A stretch of DNA of 64,000 bases from NCBI RefSeq assembly GCF_035762905.1, contig NZ_DASUCC010000097.1, positions 62,001-126,000 of the forward strand. The letters run 5' to 3'. Of the stretch, positions 33,401 to 42,385 are shown piece by piece. The DNA is from DASYTH01 sp035762905. GTDB taxonomy: Bacteria; Actinomycetota; Actinomycetes; Mycobacteriales; Pseudonocardiaceae. The notes beneath the pieces are model-generated. The model saw only the letters and a list, made by a program, of their open reading frames with translations, did not search any database and was not told where the DNA came from. How positions within the stretch are numbered: the first letter of the stretch is position 1; each line of letters starts with the position of its first letter. The position numbers were made by a program, and so were the translations under genes.

Positions 33401-33964
33401 TCAGCTGGTGCTGCCGCCGCGCTGCTCGCGCTGTTCCTCCGCGATCAGCTCGTTGAGCCACCGCACTTCCCGCTCGCTGCTCTCCAGCCCCAACCGGTGC
33501 AGCTCGCGGGTGTAGCGGTCGATCTGCTCGCCGGCCCGCGCCATCGCGGCGCGCAGGCCCTCCCGGCGCTCCTCGACCCGGCGCCGCCGGCCCTCCAGGA
33601 TCCGCATCCGGATCTCGGCCGGGGTCCGGGAGAAGAACGCCATGTGCACGCCGAAGCCTTCGTCGTCCCAGGTCTGCGGCCCGGTGTCGGCCAGCAGTTG
33701 GGCGAACCGCTCCTTGCCCTCGGCGGTGAGCTTGTAGACCCGTTTGGCCCGCCGGCCCCAGCTGCGCGCCGCCTTGTCGTCGGCCTCCTCCTCGGGCGCC
33801 TCCTCGACGATGAGCCCGGCGCGCAGCAGCCTGCGCAGCGTCGGGTACAACGAGCCGTAGGAGAACGCACGCAGCGTCCCGAGCATGTCGTAGAGTCGTT
33901 TGCGCAGCTCATAGCCGTGCATCGGGGCTTCGTGAAGAAGCCCGAGAAGCGCGAACTCGAGCAT
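33401..33964 (-). CDS. PadR-family regulator upstream of ino1
   Basis: 187 residues. The PadR winged helix reads FALLGLLHEAPMHGYELRKR, then FSYGSLYPTLRRLLRAGLI, then RVYKLTAEGKERF. The second half is the long helical Vir_act_alpha_C dimerisation domain with many Arg and Glu. It is orthologous in position to Rv0047c. The TATATCG/CGATACA inverted repeat 40 bp upstream is a likely operator, shared with the divergent DUF5318 gene. Confidence 0.92.
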   Translation of the reverse strand: MLEFALLGLLHEAPMHGYELRKRLYDMLGTLRAFSYGSLYPTLRRLLRAGLIVEEAPEEEADDKAARSWGRRAKRVYKLTAEGKERFAQLLADTGPQTWDDEGFGVHMAFFSRTPAEIRMRILEGRRRRVEERREGLRAAMARAGEQIDRYTRELHRLGLESSEREVRWLNELIAEEQREQRGGSTS

Positions 33965-34003
33965 CGGTATCCCCGTCTCGGACGCCGTGACCTACCGCGC
34001 CAC

Positions 34004-34020
34004 TATATCGCGCCGATACA
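34004..34020. promoter_or_regulatory. PadR-type inverted repeat
   Basis: TATATCG (34004-34010), CGC, CGATACA (34014-34020): a dyad with one mismatch, AT-rich for this genome, 40 bp upstream of padR. It probably mediates padR-ino1 autoregulation. Confidence 0.5.
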
Positions 34021-34104
34021 TCCGTGCTTGAAACTGTGTCGATCAACACGTCGCCACCCGACCCGGTCGGCCAAACAGCCCAACGTCGTGATAGGTGCTG
34101 CGGT

Positions 34105-34110
34105 TACGCT
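34105..34110 (+). promoter_or_regulatory. -10-like hexamer of a leaderless promoter
   Basis: TACGCT ends 7 nt before the GTG at 34118, with no Shine-Dalgarno. Confidence 0.5.
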
Positions 34111-34117
34111 GTTCGTC

Positions 34118-34522
34118 GTGCAAACACAGCGGCAGGTGGTCGACTACGCGTTACAGCGCCGGGCGCTGCTCGCGGACGTCTACTCGGGCCGCGTCGGCAC
34201 CATGGAGGTGTGCGACGCCAGCCCGTACCTGCTGCGGGCCGCCAAGTTCCACGGGCAACCGAGCGATGTGACCTGTCCCGTGTGCCGCAAGGAACCGCTC
34301 ACCCGGGTGTCCTGGGTGTACGGTGACGAGCTCAAGCACGCGGCCGGGTCCGCCCGGGCCCCCGAGGAACTGGCGCGGATGGCGGCGCTGTTCGAGGAGT
34401 TCACCGTCTACGTGGTTGAGGTATGTCGCACCTGTTCTTGGAACCATCTGGTGCAGTCATACGTCCTGGGGACGGGTGGACTGGATACCCGAAAGCAACG
34501 CAGGAGGACAGCGGCGGAGTGA
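34118..34522 (+). CDS. DUF5318 zinc-ribbon-like protein
   Basis: 134 residues, the counterpart of Rv0049. It begins VQTQRQVVDYALQRRALLAD and has two CxxC pairs (TCPVCRKEP and EVCRTCSWNHL) that would form a zinc ribbon, with a conserved YVLGTGG end. The function is unknown; it always sits next to ponA1 and ino1 in this order's relatives. Leu12 is a TTA codon. The GTG at 34118 is supported by the -10-like hexamer 7 nt upstream and by the N-terminus of relatives. Confidence 0.85.
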   Translation: MQTQRQVVDYALQRRALLADVYSGRVGTMEVCDASPYLLRAAKFHGQPSDVTCPVCRKEPLTRVSWVYGDELKHAAGSARAPEELARMAALFEEFTVYVVEVCRTCSWNHLVQSYVLGTGGLDTRKQRRRTAAE

Positions 34523-34616
34523 ACACGTTGCAGGACGTGAGACAACTTCACCTACTGTCCCGAAATGACCACGGAGCGGCACGTTTCCCCGGCGTGCCGG
34601 TCTGGGAGGCCTTTTC

Positions 34617-37199
34617 GTGAACGACCACCGCGACAGGCGGCATCGCTCGAGCGAGCCCGCATGGCCGACAGGTTCGGACCCCGACGCCCAACCGCAGGAG
34701 CGCACCGGGTACTACAGCCCGAGTTGGGACGACGAGCCACCGGCCCACCGCCCGGCCCGTCCGGCTGCCCGGACCGGCAACGCCGGCAACGCCGGCAACC
34801 CCGGCGCCGCCCAGCAGCCCGGCCAGCGGCCCCGGCAGCAGCCGCCGCACCCGTCGGCCCAGCCGACCAGGGCGCTGCGCCGTCCCCGGCCCGGTGGGCC
34901 GTCGGCGCCACCCGGGCCGAACGCCGCCAACGGGCCGACCGTGGTCATCCCGAGGGACAACTCCCGGGACGAGACCGAGGTCATGGTGCCGGCGCCGCCC
35001 CGGCGGGCGCCGCAACGCGAGCCCGACCTGATCACCCACAGCGACGACGAGCCGCTCGAGGGTGACGAGGAGCTCACCGAGGACGAGCGCAAGGCCCGAC
35101 GCAAGAAGATCTGGCGCCGGGTCCGCCGCACCACCTACGTGCTGCTCGCGCTGGCGGTGATCGGTCCGGTGCTGGCGTTCTTCATCGCCTACCAGCTGGT
35201 CACCGTGCCGTCTCCGGACGACGTCCGGGAACAGCAGAGCCGGGTGGTCACGCTCACCTACGCCGACGACTCGGAGCTGGCCAGGATCGTCCCGAAGGAC
35301 GGCGAGCGGACCAACGTCAAGTACGAGGACCTGCAGAAGGCGCCCCAGGTGCTCAACGCGGTGTTCGCGGCCGAGGACGCCACGTTCATGTCCAACTCCG
35401 GCTTCGACATCTCCGGTGTGATGCGGGCCGCGTGGAACCAGGCCACCGGCGGTGAGGGCGGCGGCTCCACGATCACCCAGCAGTACATCAAGAAGGCCAC
35501 CGGCAACGCCGACCCGACGCTGACCCGCAAGGCGCTCGAGGTGGTCAAGGCGTACAAGATGAACCGGACGTTCTCCAAAGAGGAGATCATCACCGCCTAC
35601 CTGAACACGGTGTACTTCGGGCGCAACGCCTACGGCATCGCCGCCGCGTCCAAGGCGTACTTCGCCAAGCCGGACCTCGCGACCCTCACCCCGTCCGAGT
35701 CCGCCCTGCTGGCCGGCATGATCCAGAGCCCGAGCCGGTACAAGGACGGCGAGTACATGCAGCGGCGCTGGAACTACGTGATGGACCAGCTGGTGGCCAA
35801 CAACTGGCTGCCGGCGTCCGAGCGCGCCGGCGCCCAGTTCCCCGAGCCGGTGCCGTTCGAGCAGACCAAGGCCAAGGCGCTGACCGACAACCGCGGTCTG
35901 ATCCAGCGGCAGGTCTACAAGGAGCTCGAGGAGAAGATGGGGCTGACCGAGGAGGACATCCAGGAGAGCGGCTACAAGATCGTCACCACGATCGACCCGA
36001 AGGCCCAGGAGCTGGCCCAGAAGGCGATCGACGACGTGATGAAGGGTCAGCCGGAGAACCTCCGGCCGGCCCTGGTCGCCATCGACCCCAAGACCGGCCA
36101 GGTCAAGGCGTACTGGGGTGGCGCGGACGGGATCGGCACCGACTGGGCGTCCGTCAAGCAGGAGCCCGGCTCGTCGTTCAAGCCGTTCGACCTGGTGGCT
36201 CTGCTCAAGACCGGGAAGGGCCTCGGCGAGGTCTACGACGGCAGCTCACCGCGCACCTTCAAGGGTGGTCTCACGGTCCGCAACTCGGAGAACGCGCAGT
36301 GCAAGGAATGCCCGGTCGCCGAGGCGATGAAGCGCTCGATCAACACGGTGTTCTACGACATCGCCGTCACGCTGGGCACGGACAAGGTCGCCGAAGCCGC
36401 CCACCAGGCCGGCATCATGTCCGACCTCGGCCACGACAACGGCGGCAAGCCGACCACCGGTATCGCCATCGGCGGTGACAAGACCCAGGTCAGCACGCTG
36501 GAGATGGCCTCGGCGTACGCCACGTTCGCGGCGCGGGGCACGCACCGGACCCCGCACATCGTGTCGAAGGTGCTCAACCCGGACGGCTCGCTGGTATGGG
36601 ACGTGCAGGCCGAGGAGAAGCCCGCGTTCGACCCGGCCAACCTCCGGAACAACGAGAAGATCGCGCGCAACGTCACCGAGTCACTGCTGCCGATCCCGAA
36701 GTTCTCGAAGATCGAGTGTGCCGACGGGCGGGAGTGCGCCGGCAAGACCGGCACCCACCAGCTCGGCGAGACCTCGGACAACGCGAAGGCCTGGATGGTC
36801 GGCTACACGCCGCAGCTGTCCACCGCGGTGTCGTTCAGCGGCACCAAGGGCGAGGCGATCAAGGCCGCCGGCAACCGGATCGTCTACGGGTCCGGCCTGC
36901 CGGGTCAGACGTGGAAGCGGTTCATGGACAGCTACCACAAGACCTTCAAGCTGCCCAAGGAAGGCTTCGGCAAGTACGACCCGATCGGCAAGGAAGCCTC
37001 GGCCAACCCGTCCAGCACGGCCAAGCCGCCGCCAAGCGACGGGCGGGGTAACGGCAACGGCAACGGCGGGGGCAACAACGGCGGCAACAACGGCGGGGGC
37101 AACTCCGAACCGACCAGGCCGACCCGCCCGACCCGGCCCCCCATCACCGTGCCGACCGAGCTCCCGGATCCACCAGGGCCCGGTGACGGGGGCGGCTGA
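34617..37199 (+). CDS. ponA1: Bifunctional class A penicillin-binding protein (PonA1-like)
   Basis: Polymerises and cross-links peptidoglycan outside the membrane. 860 residues. A proline-rich cytoplasmic tail covers 1-170 and the membrane helix is about 172-192. The GT51 transglycosylase has catalytic Glu253 (FAAEDATF) and GGSTITQQ at 282-289. The transpeptidase has catalytic Ser519 (SSFK), SIN at 574-576 and KTG at 710-712. A disordered Gly/Asn tail precedes a Pro/Thr-rich end. The GTG at 34617 follows GGGAGG. The next gene is a GT87 transferase, as in M. tuberculosis Rv0050-Rv0051. Confidence 0.96.
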   Translation: MNDHRDRRHRSSEPAWPTGSDPDAQPQERTGYYSPSWDDEPPAHRPARPAARTGNAGNAGNPGAAQQPGQRPRQQPPHPSAQPTRALRRPRPGGPSAPPGPNAANGPTVVIPRDNSRDETEVMVPAPPRRAPQREPDLITHSDDEPLEGDEELTEDERKARRKKIWRRVRRTTYVLLALAVIGPVLAFFIAYQLVTVPSPDDVREQQSRVVTLTYADDSELARIVPKDGERTNVKYEDLQKAPQVLNAVFAAEDATFMSNSGFDISGVMRAAWNQATGGEGGGSTITQQYIKKATGNADPTLTRKALEVVKAYKMNRTFSKEEIITAYLNTVYFGRNAYGIAAASKAYFAKPDLATLTPSESALLAGMIQSPSRYKDGEYMQRRWNYVMDQLVANNWLPASERAGAQFPEPVPFEQTKAKALTDNRGLIQRQVYKELEEKMGLTEEDIQESGYKIVTTIDPKAQELAQKAIDDVMKGQPENLRPALVAIDPKTGQVKAYWGGADGIGTDWASVKQEPGSSFKPFDLVALLKTGKGLGEVYDGSSPRTFKGGLTVRNSENAQCKECPVAEAMKRSINTVFYDIAVTLGTDKVAEAAHQAGIMSDLGHDNGGKPTTGIAIGGDKTQVSTLEMASAYATFAARGTHRTPHIVSKVLNPDGSLVWDVQAEEKPAFDPANLRNNEKIARNVTESLLPIPKFSKIECADGRECAGKTGTHQLGETSDNAKAWMVGYTPQLSTAVSFSGTKGEAIKAAGNRIVYGSGLPGQTWKRFMDSYHKTFKLPKEGFGKYDPIGKEASANPSSTAKPPPSDGRGNGNGNGGGNNGGNNGGGNSEPTRPTRPTRPPITVPTELPDPPGPGDGGG

Positions 37200-37222
37200 T
37201 TCGGCTACGCCCCGTGGGCCCG

Positions 37223-37228
37223 TACCAT
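37223..37228 (+). promoter_or_regulatory. -10-like hexamer before the GT87 gene
   Basis: TACCAT ends 6 nt before the GTG at 37235, with no Shine-Dalgarno. It supports this start over the GTG at 37214. Confidence 0.45.
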
Positions 37229-37234
37229 CGCCGC

Positions 37235-38908
37235 GTGCCAGGCGAATCGGGGGTCCAGCGGGACGGTAACGACAGCAGGGACGACACCGGGTCCGGCGCC
37301 ACTGGCTCCGGGCCCGGTGGCCCGGACGGCCCCTGGCAGGGCACCAGATCCGACACCGACACGCTGACCGTGGCCGACCGGGTGGTGCCGACCTGGACCG
37401 AGCCGCTGGCCACCGGCGCCAGCGCGCCGATCGGCGGGCCGCTCGGCCGGCACGCGGTGGTCGGCCGGCACTGGTTCTGGACCCCGTTGCGGGTCTGCCT
37501 GCTGCTCGCCGTGGCCACCCTGGCGCTCGGCTGGTTCAGCAAGGCCGCCTGCGCCCAGCAGTTCTTCAACGAGGACAACAAGACGCTGGAGCTGGACTGG
37601 CGGGCCAACCGGCCGTTCACCGCGCTGTGCTACTCCGACATCATCCCGCTGTACTCGGCGGAACGGCTCAACCAGGGCGGCTTCCCGTACCGGACCAAGT
37701 GGGTGGACGACGAGGGCAAGCCCACCGCGCACGACCGGTACATGGAGTACCCGGTGCTCACCGGGCTGTTCCAGTGGTTCAACGCCAAGCTCGCGCACGG
37801 CTGGGTCGCGCTGTCCACCTCGCCGTGGATCCCCAACGGCCTGCCGGTGGTGGTGTACTTCGACATCTCCGCGTTCTGGCTGGCGCTGGCCTGGCTGGTC
37901 ACCGTCTGGGCGGTGCTGCGCACGCATCGGCGCAGACCCTGGGACGCGGTCCTGGTGGCGATCTCGCCGCTGGTCGCGGTGCACGCCTTCACCAACTTCG
38001 ACACGCTGGCCACCGCCTGCGCCGCGGCCGGGCTGCTGGCCTGGGCCCGCAACCGCCCGGTGCTCGCCGGGATCCTGCTCGGCATCGGCGGGGCGGCCAA
38101 GCTGTACCCGCTGTTCCTGCTCGGCCCGTTGCTGGTGCTCTGCGTGCGGTCCGGCCGGATGGCCGCCTGGCGGTCCAGCGCACTGTCCGCCGTGCTCACC
38201 TGGATCGTGGTGAACTTCCCGATCTGGTACGCCTATCCGGACGGCTGGGGGGAGTTCTTCCGGCGCAATGCCTTGCGCGGCGCCGATCCCGACTCGCTCT
38301 ACAACGTGGTGATGCAGTGGACCGGGTGGGCCGGGTTCGACGGGCCGCTCGGCTTCCAGCAGACCCCGTCGGTGCTCAACGCGGTGAGCGCGGTGCTGTT
38401 CCTGGTCTGCTGCGCCGCAGTCGCCTTCGTCGCCCTGCACGCGCCGACCCGGCCGCGGGTGACCCAGCTGTGTTTCCTTGTGGTGGCGGCGTTCCTGCTG
38501 ACCAACAAGGTGTGGAGCCCGCAGTACTCGCTGTGGCTGGTGCCGCTTGCGGTGCTGGCCGTGCCCCGGTGGAAGCTGCTGCTCACCTGGATGGTGGTCG
38601 ACGCGCTGGTCTGGGTGCCCCGGATGATGTTCTACCTCGGGGTGGATCCGAGCAACGCCAAGAAGGGACTGCCGGTCGACTGGTTCCTTGGCACCGTCGT
38701 GCTCCGGGACCTGGTCGTGCTCGGGCTGTGCGCGGTCGTGCTCTACGAGATCTACCGGCCGGAACGGGATCTGGTCCGGCAGACCGGCGAGGACGACCCG
38801 GCCGGCGGGGTGCTGGACGGCGCACCCGATCGTTTCACGTTGAACACGGCCAAACTGCGTGGGCGGGTCGTACCGGCCGGCCGGCCGGCGGACGAGCTTC
38901 GGACCTGA
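37235..38908 (+). CDS. GT87-family polyprenyl-phosphate glycosyltransferase, Rv0051-like
   Basis: About 557 residues with ten or more membrane helices. The first 75 residues are a disordered cytoplasmic tail. A large periplasmic loop carries the GT-C features EYPVLTGLFQWF and YSDIIPLYSAERL. Later motifs are GGAAKLYPLFLLGP and NKVWSPQYSLWLVPL, characteristic of the GT87 (PimE-like, DUF2029) family. It probably transfers mannose or a related sugar from polyprenyl phosphate to a wall or lipid acceptor. The convergent neighbour is a paralogue, and their stop codons form one shared terminator stem. Confidence 0.88.
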   Translation: MPGESGVQRDGNDSRDDTGSGATGSGPGGPDGPWQGTRSDTDTLTVADRVVPTWTEPLATGASAPIGGPLGRHAVVGRHWFWTPLRVCLLLAVATLALGWFSKAACAQQFFNEDNKTLELDWRANRPFTALCYSDIIPLYSAERLNQGGFPYRTKWVDDEGKPTAHDRYMEYPVLTGLFQWFNAKLAHGWVALSTSPWIPNGLPVVVYFDISAFWLALAWLVTVWAVLRTHRRRPWDAVLVAISPLVAVHAFTNFDTLATACAAAGLLAWARNRPVLAGILLGIGGAAKLYPLFLLGPLLVLCVRSGRMAAWRSSALSAVLTWIVVNFPIWYAYPDGWGEFFRRNALRGADPDSLYNVVMQWTGWAGFDGPLGFQQTPSVLNAVSAVLFLVCCAAVAFVALHAPTRPRVTQLCFLVVAAFLLTNKVWSPQYSLWLVPLAVLAVPRWKLLLTWMVVDALVWVPRMMFYLGVDPSNAKKGLPVDWFLGTVVLRDLVVLGLCAVVLYEIYRPERDLVRQTGEDDPAGGVLDGAPDRFTLNTAKLRGRVVPAGRPADELRT

Positions 38909-38934
38909 CCCACCGGCCGCACCGGTGGGTCAGG
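38904..38934. terminator. Bidirectional terminator built from the two GT87 stop codons
   Basis: CCTGACCCACCGG (38904-38916), loop CCGCA, and CCGGTGGGTCAGG (38922-38934), 13 perfect pairs. The TGA of the rightward gene (38906-38908) and the TGA of the leftward gene (38930-38932) are paired within the stem. Confidence 0.88.
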
Positions 38935-40411
38935 AGGATCCGGCGCGGACCGGTTCCGGCGGTGGCACCGCGGGCGCATCGTCCTTGTCGAAGGTGAGCC
39001 GGGCGGCCAGGAACGCGGCGAACAGCCCGACCAGCAGCGCCGCCCGGCCCCAGACGCCGATCATCACCGCCTGCGCGGCGAACCCGTCGTTGATCCCGGT
39101 GGCGCCGCTCGACATGATCTCGAAGTACCACCGGAAGATCCCGATGCCCATCGCCAGGTCCGCGATGAGGTAGGCGACGATCCAGCCCCAGCGGATCCGC
39201 AGCAGCACGAACATCGGCACCAGCCACAGCGTGTACTGCGGCGAGTGCACCTTGTGCAGCAACAGGAATCCGCACAGCATCGCGGCCGAGACCGCCACCC
39301 ACGGGTAGGTGCCCTCGCGCTTGTAGCGCAGCCAGCCCAGCGCGCAGGCCAGCGCGAACGCGGCCAGCATCGTGATCATGGACACCAGGCTGATCCAGTC
39401 CTGGACGTCGGCGTTCTCCGGGTTGGAGCTGGGCCGCAGCCCCCAGTACCAGATCGAGTTGGTGGTGATGTCGGCCTTGCGCTGCCACTGGAACAGGAAC
39501 GACGCCTTCCAGCCCTCGAACCCGGCGAGGACGAACGGCACGTTGATCAGGATCGCGGTGCCGAGCGCGGCGCCGGCCACGGTGAACGCGCCGGCGAAGT
39601 TCCACCGCTTGTCCCGGGGCAGCTCGGTGCCGCGCTCGCCGCCGGTGAGCACGTAGAGCATCAGCGGCAGCACGAAGATCGCCGGGTAGAGCTTGAACGC
39701 GAAGCCGACCCCGAGCAGCACCGCGGCCACCGTGGCCCGCTCGATCAACGGCCGGTCCACGCCGCGTTGGCCCCAGCCGCGGTAGAGCACATACACGGCG
39801 GCCACCGCGCAGGCCACCACCGGTAGTTCCCAGTTGTGGAAGGCATAGAGGATCAGCGGCGGGGCGAGCGCCCAGATCAGCGCCCGCCAGCGGGACAGCC
39901 GGCCGAGCAGCCACGCGGCGAACAGGCCGAACGGCGCGAGCAGGATCGCCGAGGCGAGCAGGAACTGCGCGTCGTTGGTGGCGAACCGGGCGGAGAACCA
40001 CATCAGCAACCCGGTGAGCACCGGGTACTCCACGGTTCCGCCGTACAGGGTGCCGTCGTCCCTCATCCCGCCGTGCACGTACGGGAAGACGTACCGGTCG
40101 ATGTCCCGGCCGATCCACAGGTACTGGATGTCGGAGTAGCAGACCTCCTCTTTGTTCCGGCGCTCGAAGTCCACGTCGGACTGGCTGCGGCCGAGTTCGT
40201 TGAACTCCGGCCCGGTGCACCGGTCCTTGTTGGCGAACCCGAGGATCATCGTGACGCCGCAGAGCAATACGATCACGGCGAGTGCACTGCGGCCGAGTTG
40301 AACCGTCGGGCCCGGCCGGCCTGCTTCGGGCGCCGTGCCCACCTCATCGGGCACCGCGCTGTCCACCTTTCTGTATGTCGGCAGCGCCGCATCGGCCGGC
40401 ACGGCCATCAC
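38930..40411 (-). CDS. Second GT87-family glycosyltransferase
   Basis: 493 residues, multi-pass. It shares with its neighbour EVCYSDIQYLW, VEYPVLTGLLMWF, GVGFAFKLYPAIFVLP and LLHKVHSPQYTLWLVPMF. The two are paralogues, and such convergent GT87 pairs next to ponA1 are common in this order. It probably uses a polyprenyl-phosphate sugar donor on the outer face of the membrane. The GTG at 40411 overlaps the endonuclease IV stop by four bases, and the next codon is ATG, also usable. Confidence 0.87.
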   Translation of the reverse strand: MMAVPADAALPTYRKVDSAVPDEVGTAPEAGRPGPTVQLGRSALAVIVLLCGVTMILGFANKDRCTGPEFNELGRSQSDVDFERRNKEEVCYSDIQYLWIGRDIDRYVFPYVHGGMRDDGTLYGGTVEYPVLTGLLMWFSARFATNDAQFLLASAILLAPFGLFAAWLLGRLSRWRALIWALAPPLILYAFHNWELPVVACAVAAVYVLYRGWGQRGVDRPLIERATVAAVLLGVGFAFKLYPAIFVLPLMLYVLTGGERGTELPRDKRWNFAGAFTVAGAALGTAILINVPFVLAGFEGWKASFLFQWQRKADITTNSIWYWGLRPSSNPENADVQDWISLVSMITMLAAFALACALGWLRYKREGTYPWVAVSAAMLCGFLLLHKVHSPQYTLWLVPMFVLLRIRWGWIVAYLIADLAMGIGIFRWYFEIMSSGATGINDGFAAQAVMIGVWGRAALLVGLFAAFLAARLTFDKDDAPAVPPPEPVRAGSS

Positions 40412-41181
40412 CGCCCCAGGGCCGCACGCAGGAACGCGATGTCGTCGGCCTGACCTTCGGCCGGAGTCTCCACCACGACCGGGGCGCCGGCCGCCTTGAC
40501 CACGCCGACCAGTTGCTCCGGATCGATCGTGCCGGTGGCGATGTTGGCATGCCGGTCCCGGGCGGAGCCGAACTCGTCGCGCGAGCTGTTCAGGTGGACC
40601 AGGTCGATCCGGCCGGTGATGGCCTTGACCCGGTCGACGATCCCGTCCAGGTCCTCACCCGCGGCGAAGGCGTGGCAGGTGTCCAGGCAGAACCCGGCGC
40701 CGAACTCGGCCACCTCGTCCCACAGCCGGGCGAGCATGTCGAAGCCGCGGGCCATGGCGTTGTCCCCGCCCGCGGTGTTCTCGATCAGAATCGGCACCGG
40801 GAAGCCGCCGGCCTCACCGCTTTGCCGTTCGAAGAACTTGCGCCAGTTGGCCAGGCCGTCGGCCGGGTCCTCGCCCCTGGTCACGTGCCCCCCGTGCACG
40901 ATCAGACCGGCCGCGCCGATGCCCGCCGCCTGCTCGGCGTGCTGGGTCACGGTCTTGCGGGACGGGATCCGGATCCGGTTGTTGGTCGAGGCGATGTTGA
41001 CCGGATAAGGGGAGTGCACGAACACCCGCAGCCCGGCGTCGGCCAGCGCGCCGGCCTGGGGGTGCGGCTTGGGTGCCTTCCAGCTCTGCGGGTCGCCCAG
41101 GAAGAACTGCACGACCTCGGCCTTCCGCTCGAGGGCGCCGCCGAGCACATCCTCGGCGTGGATATGGGCGCCTATGCTCAT
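40408..41181 (-). CDS. nfo: Deoxyribonuclease IV, AP endonuclease family 2
   Basis: Cleaves 5' of abasic sites in base-excision repair. 257 residues. The TIM-barrel metal ligands of the Nfo family are visible: SIGAHIHAED, VFVHSPYPVNIAS, IVHGGHVTRGED, ILIENTAGGDN (Glu), FCLDTCHAFAAG (Asp, His), VHLNSSRDEFGSARDRHANI and VVVETPAE. The ATG at 41181 is preferred because TAGGCT lies 8 nt before it; a GTG at 41187 is an alternative. It is translationally coupled to the GT87 gene. Confidence 0.93.
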   Translation of the reverse strand: MSIGAHIHAEDVLGGALERKAEVVQFFLGDPQSWKAPKPHPQAGALADAGLRVFVHSPYPVNIASTNNRIRIPSRKTVTQHAEQAAGIGAAGLIVHGGHVTRGEDPADGLANWRKFFERQSGEAGGFPVPILIENTAGGDNAMARGFDMLARLWDEVAEFGAGFCLDTCHAFAAGEDLDGIVDRVKAITGRIDLVHLNSSRDEFGSARDRHANIATGTIDPEQLVGVVKAAGAPVVVETPAEGQADDIAFLRAALGR

Positions 41182-41350
41182 GGGCACCGAGCCTAGTAGG
41201 TCCGGAATCGGTTCTGCCCCGCGTCCGGGTTTGACCGGGTTTGAATCGTTCGTTCCCCGGACATTCCCTGGCGTGCGTGACCGGCGCGGGTTACCGTCGT
41301 TACCTAGGTGTACCTACTGGCCAGTATCCTCGGCGCGGAGGGATGGACGA

Positions 41351-42304
41351 ATGGCACGGCGCTTGGCGGCGGCACTGGTGCTGATCTTCACCGCTGCGCT
41401 GACCGGCCTGCTGTCCGCGAGCACCACCGCCGCGGCCGCACCGGCCCCGATCGTGATCGGCAGTTGCGCCACCACCGTCCAGGGCGTCCCCGGCCAGCCC
41501 GTCTCGCTGAGCGCGAGCGCGGTGGCCGGCGTGATCGTCGATGCGGTGCGCGCGGTTCCCGTCCTCGGCCCGCCGCTGGCCGCGACCGCCGCGACCGCGG
41601 TGAACGCGCTGCCCCCGATCCCGATCGGCGTGCTGCCCACCGGCTCCGGCGTGATCAGCGGTGCGACCATCGCCAACGCCGTGGTCGCCGAGTTACGCAA
41701 GCTGCCGCTGCTCGGTCCGGTGATCGAGCAGGTGGCCCGCACCGTCCAGGGCACCCTGACCAGCCTGTGCTCGGTCGGGGTCACCGGCGTCAACACCGCC
41801 GCCGCCCCGGTGCAGGAGGGCGCCAAGTCCGTTGCCGACGCCTCCCAGCAGACCACCGGTGGACTGCTGCCCGGCCTGCCGCTGCCCGGCGGCACCCCGC
41901 CGGGCCCGGGCACCGGCGGTGGCCAGGAGACCCCGCCGCCGGCCGGGGCCGACCAGCCGGTGGTCGGTGGCGTGCCGCCCGGCGGCGTCAACCTGAGCCG
42001 GTCGCTGTGGGGCGCGCGCTCGCCGATGGCCGACTACAGCTCGATCCCGTTCGCCACGGCCGGCCTGTTCGCGCCCGCACCGGGCGTGCGCTACGGCGGC
42101 TCGGTGCCCGGCTACGCGCCGCAGTTCGGCATCCTCGGCGCCGGTGACCAGGACGGCGTGCAGGTGGCCGGGAACGCCGAGGCGCTGCGCCCGGTCGGCG
42201 GCACCCGGATCGCGCTGCCGGTGCTGCTGGCCGTGTTCGCCCTCTCCGGCGTGACCGCGGCCCTGGTGCGCACCTGGGTGCTGCGCCGCGCCGTCGCCGG
42301 CTGA
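41351..42304 (+). CDS. Secreted or cell-envelope protein with C-terminal membrane anchor
   Basis: 317 residues. An N-terminal signal peptide (MARRLAAALVLIFTAALTGL, cleavage near residue 30) leads to an Ala/Val/Pro-rich domain. Two Cys (SCATT and LCSVG) could form a disulfide. A Gly/Pro linker follows, then one membrane helix near 292-312 and a short basic tail. There is no LPXTG sorting motif. I do not recognise a function. The ATG at 41351 follows GGAGGGAT. A TATCCT -10 (41325-41330) and three TACC repeats at about 10-bp spacing (41292, 41301, 41311) lie upstream. Leu115 is a TTA codon. Confidence 0.8.
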   Translation: MARRLAAALVLIFTAALTGLLSASTTAAAAPAPIVIGSCATTVQGVPGQPVSLSASAVAGVIVDAVRAVPVLGPPLAATAATAVNALPPIPIGVLPTGSGVISGATIANAVVAELRKLPLLGPVIEQVARTVQGTLTSLCSVGVTGVNTAAAPVQEGAKSVADASQQTTGGLLPGLPLPGGTPPGPGTGGGQETPPPAGADQPVVGGVPPGGVNLSRSLWGARSPMADYSSIPFATAGLFAPAPGVRYGGSVPGYAPQFGILGAGDQDGVQVAGNAEALRPVGGTRIALPVLLAVFALSGVTAALVRTWVLRRAVAG

Positions 42305-42306
42305 GC

Positions 42307-42312
42307 TAGACT
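42307..42312 (+). promoter_or_regulatory. -10-like hexamer of the rpsF operon
   Basis: TAGACT. Transcription from here would begin near 42319, just before the leader structure at 42331-42373. No convincing -35 is visible. Confidence 0.4.
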
Positions 42313-42330
42313 CTGCGGCTGACGAAGATC

Positions 42331-42373
42331 CCTCCTGCCACGGAGAGTCCGTGGCCGCCGAGTCCACAGGAGG
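42331..42373 (+). promoter_or_regulatory. rpsF leader: hairpin that can mask the Shine-Dalgarno
   Basis: CCTCCTG (42331-42337) is complementary to CAGGAGG (42367-42373), the rpsF ribosome binding site. Between them is a perfect hairpin GCCACGGA-GAG-TCCGTGGC (42337-42355), and a GCCGAG with the CCG triplet lies on the 3' side. S6:S18 complexes are known to bind rpsF leaders in many bacteria, so autoregulation is plausible. The pairing is seen; the ligand is inferred. Confidence 0.6.
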
Positions 42374-42385
42374 TGAGTGGTCTTC

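Noticed and set aside
38832..38845. GTTTCACGTTGAAC inside the first GT87 gene, 12 of 14 matches to the parS consensus
   Set aside because: It lies in conserved coding sequence, breaks the palindrome in one arm, and a two-mismatch hit in a window this size is not very unlikely. No second parS-like site was noticed.
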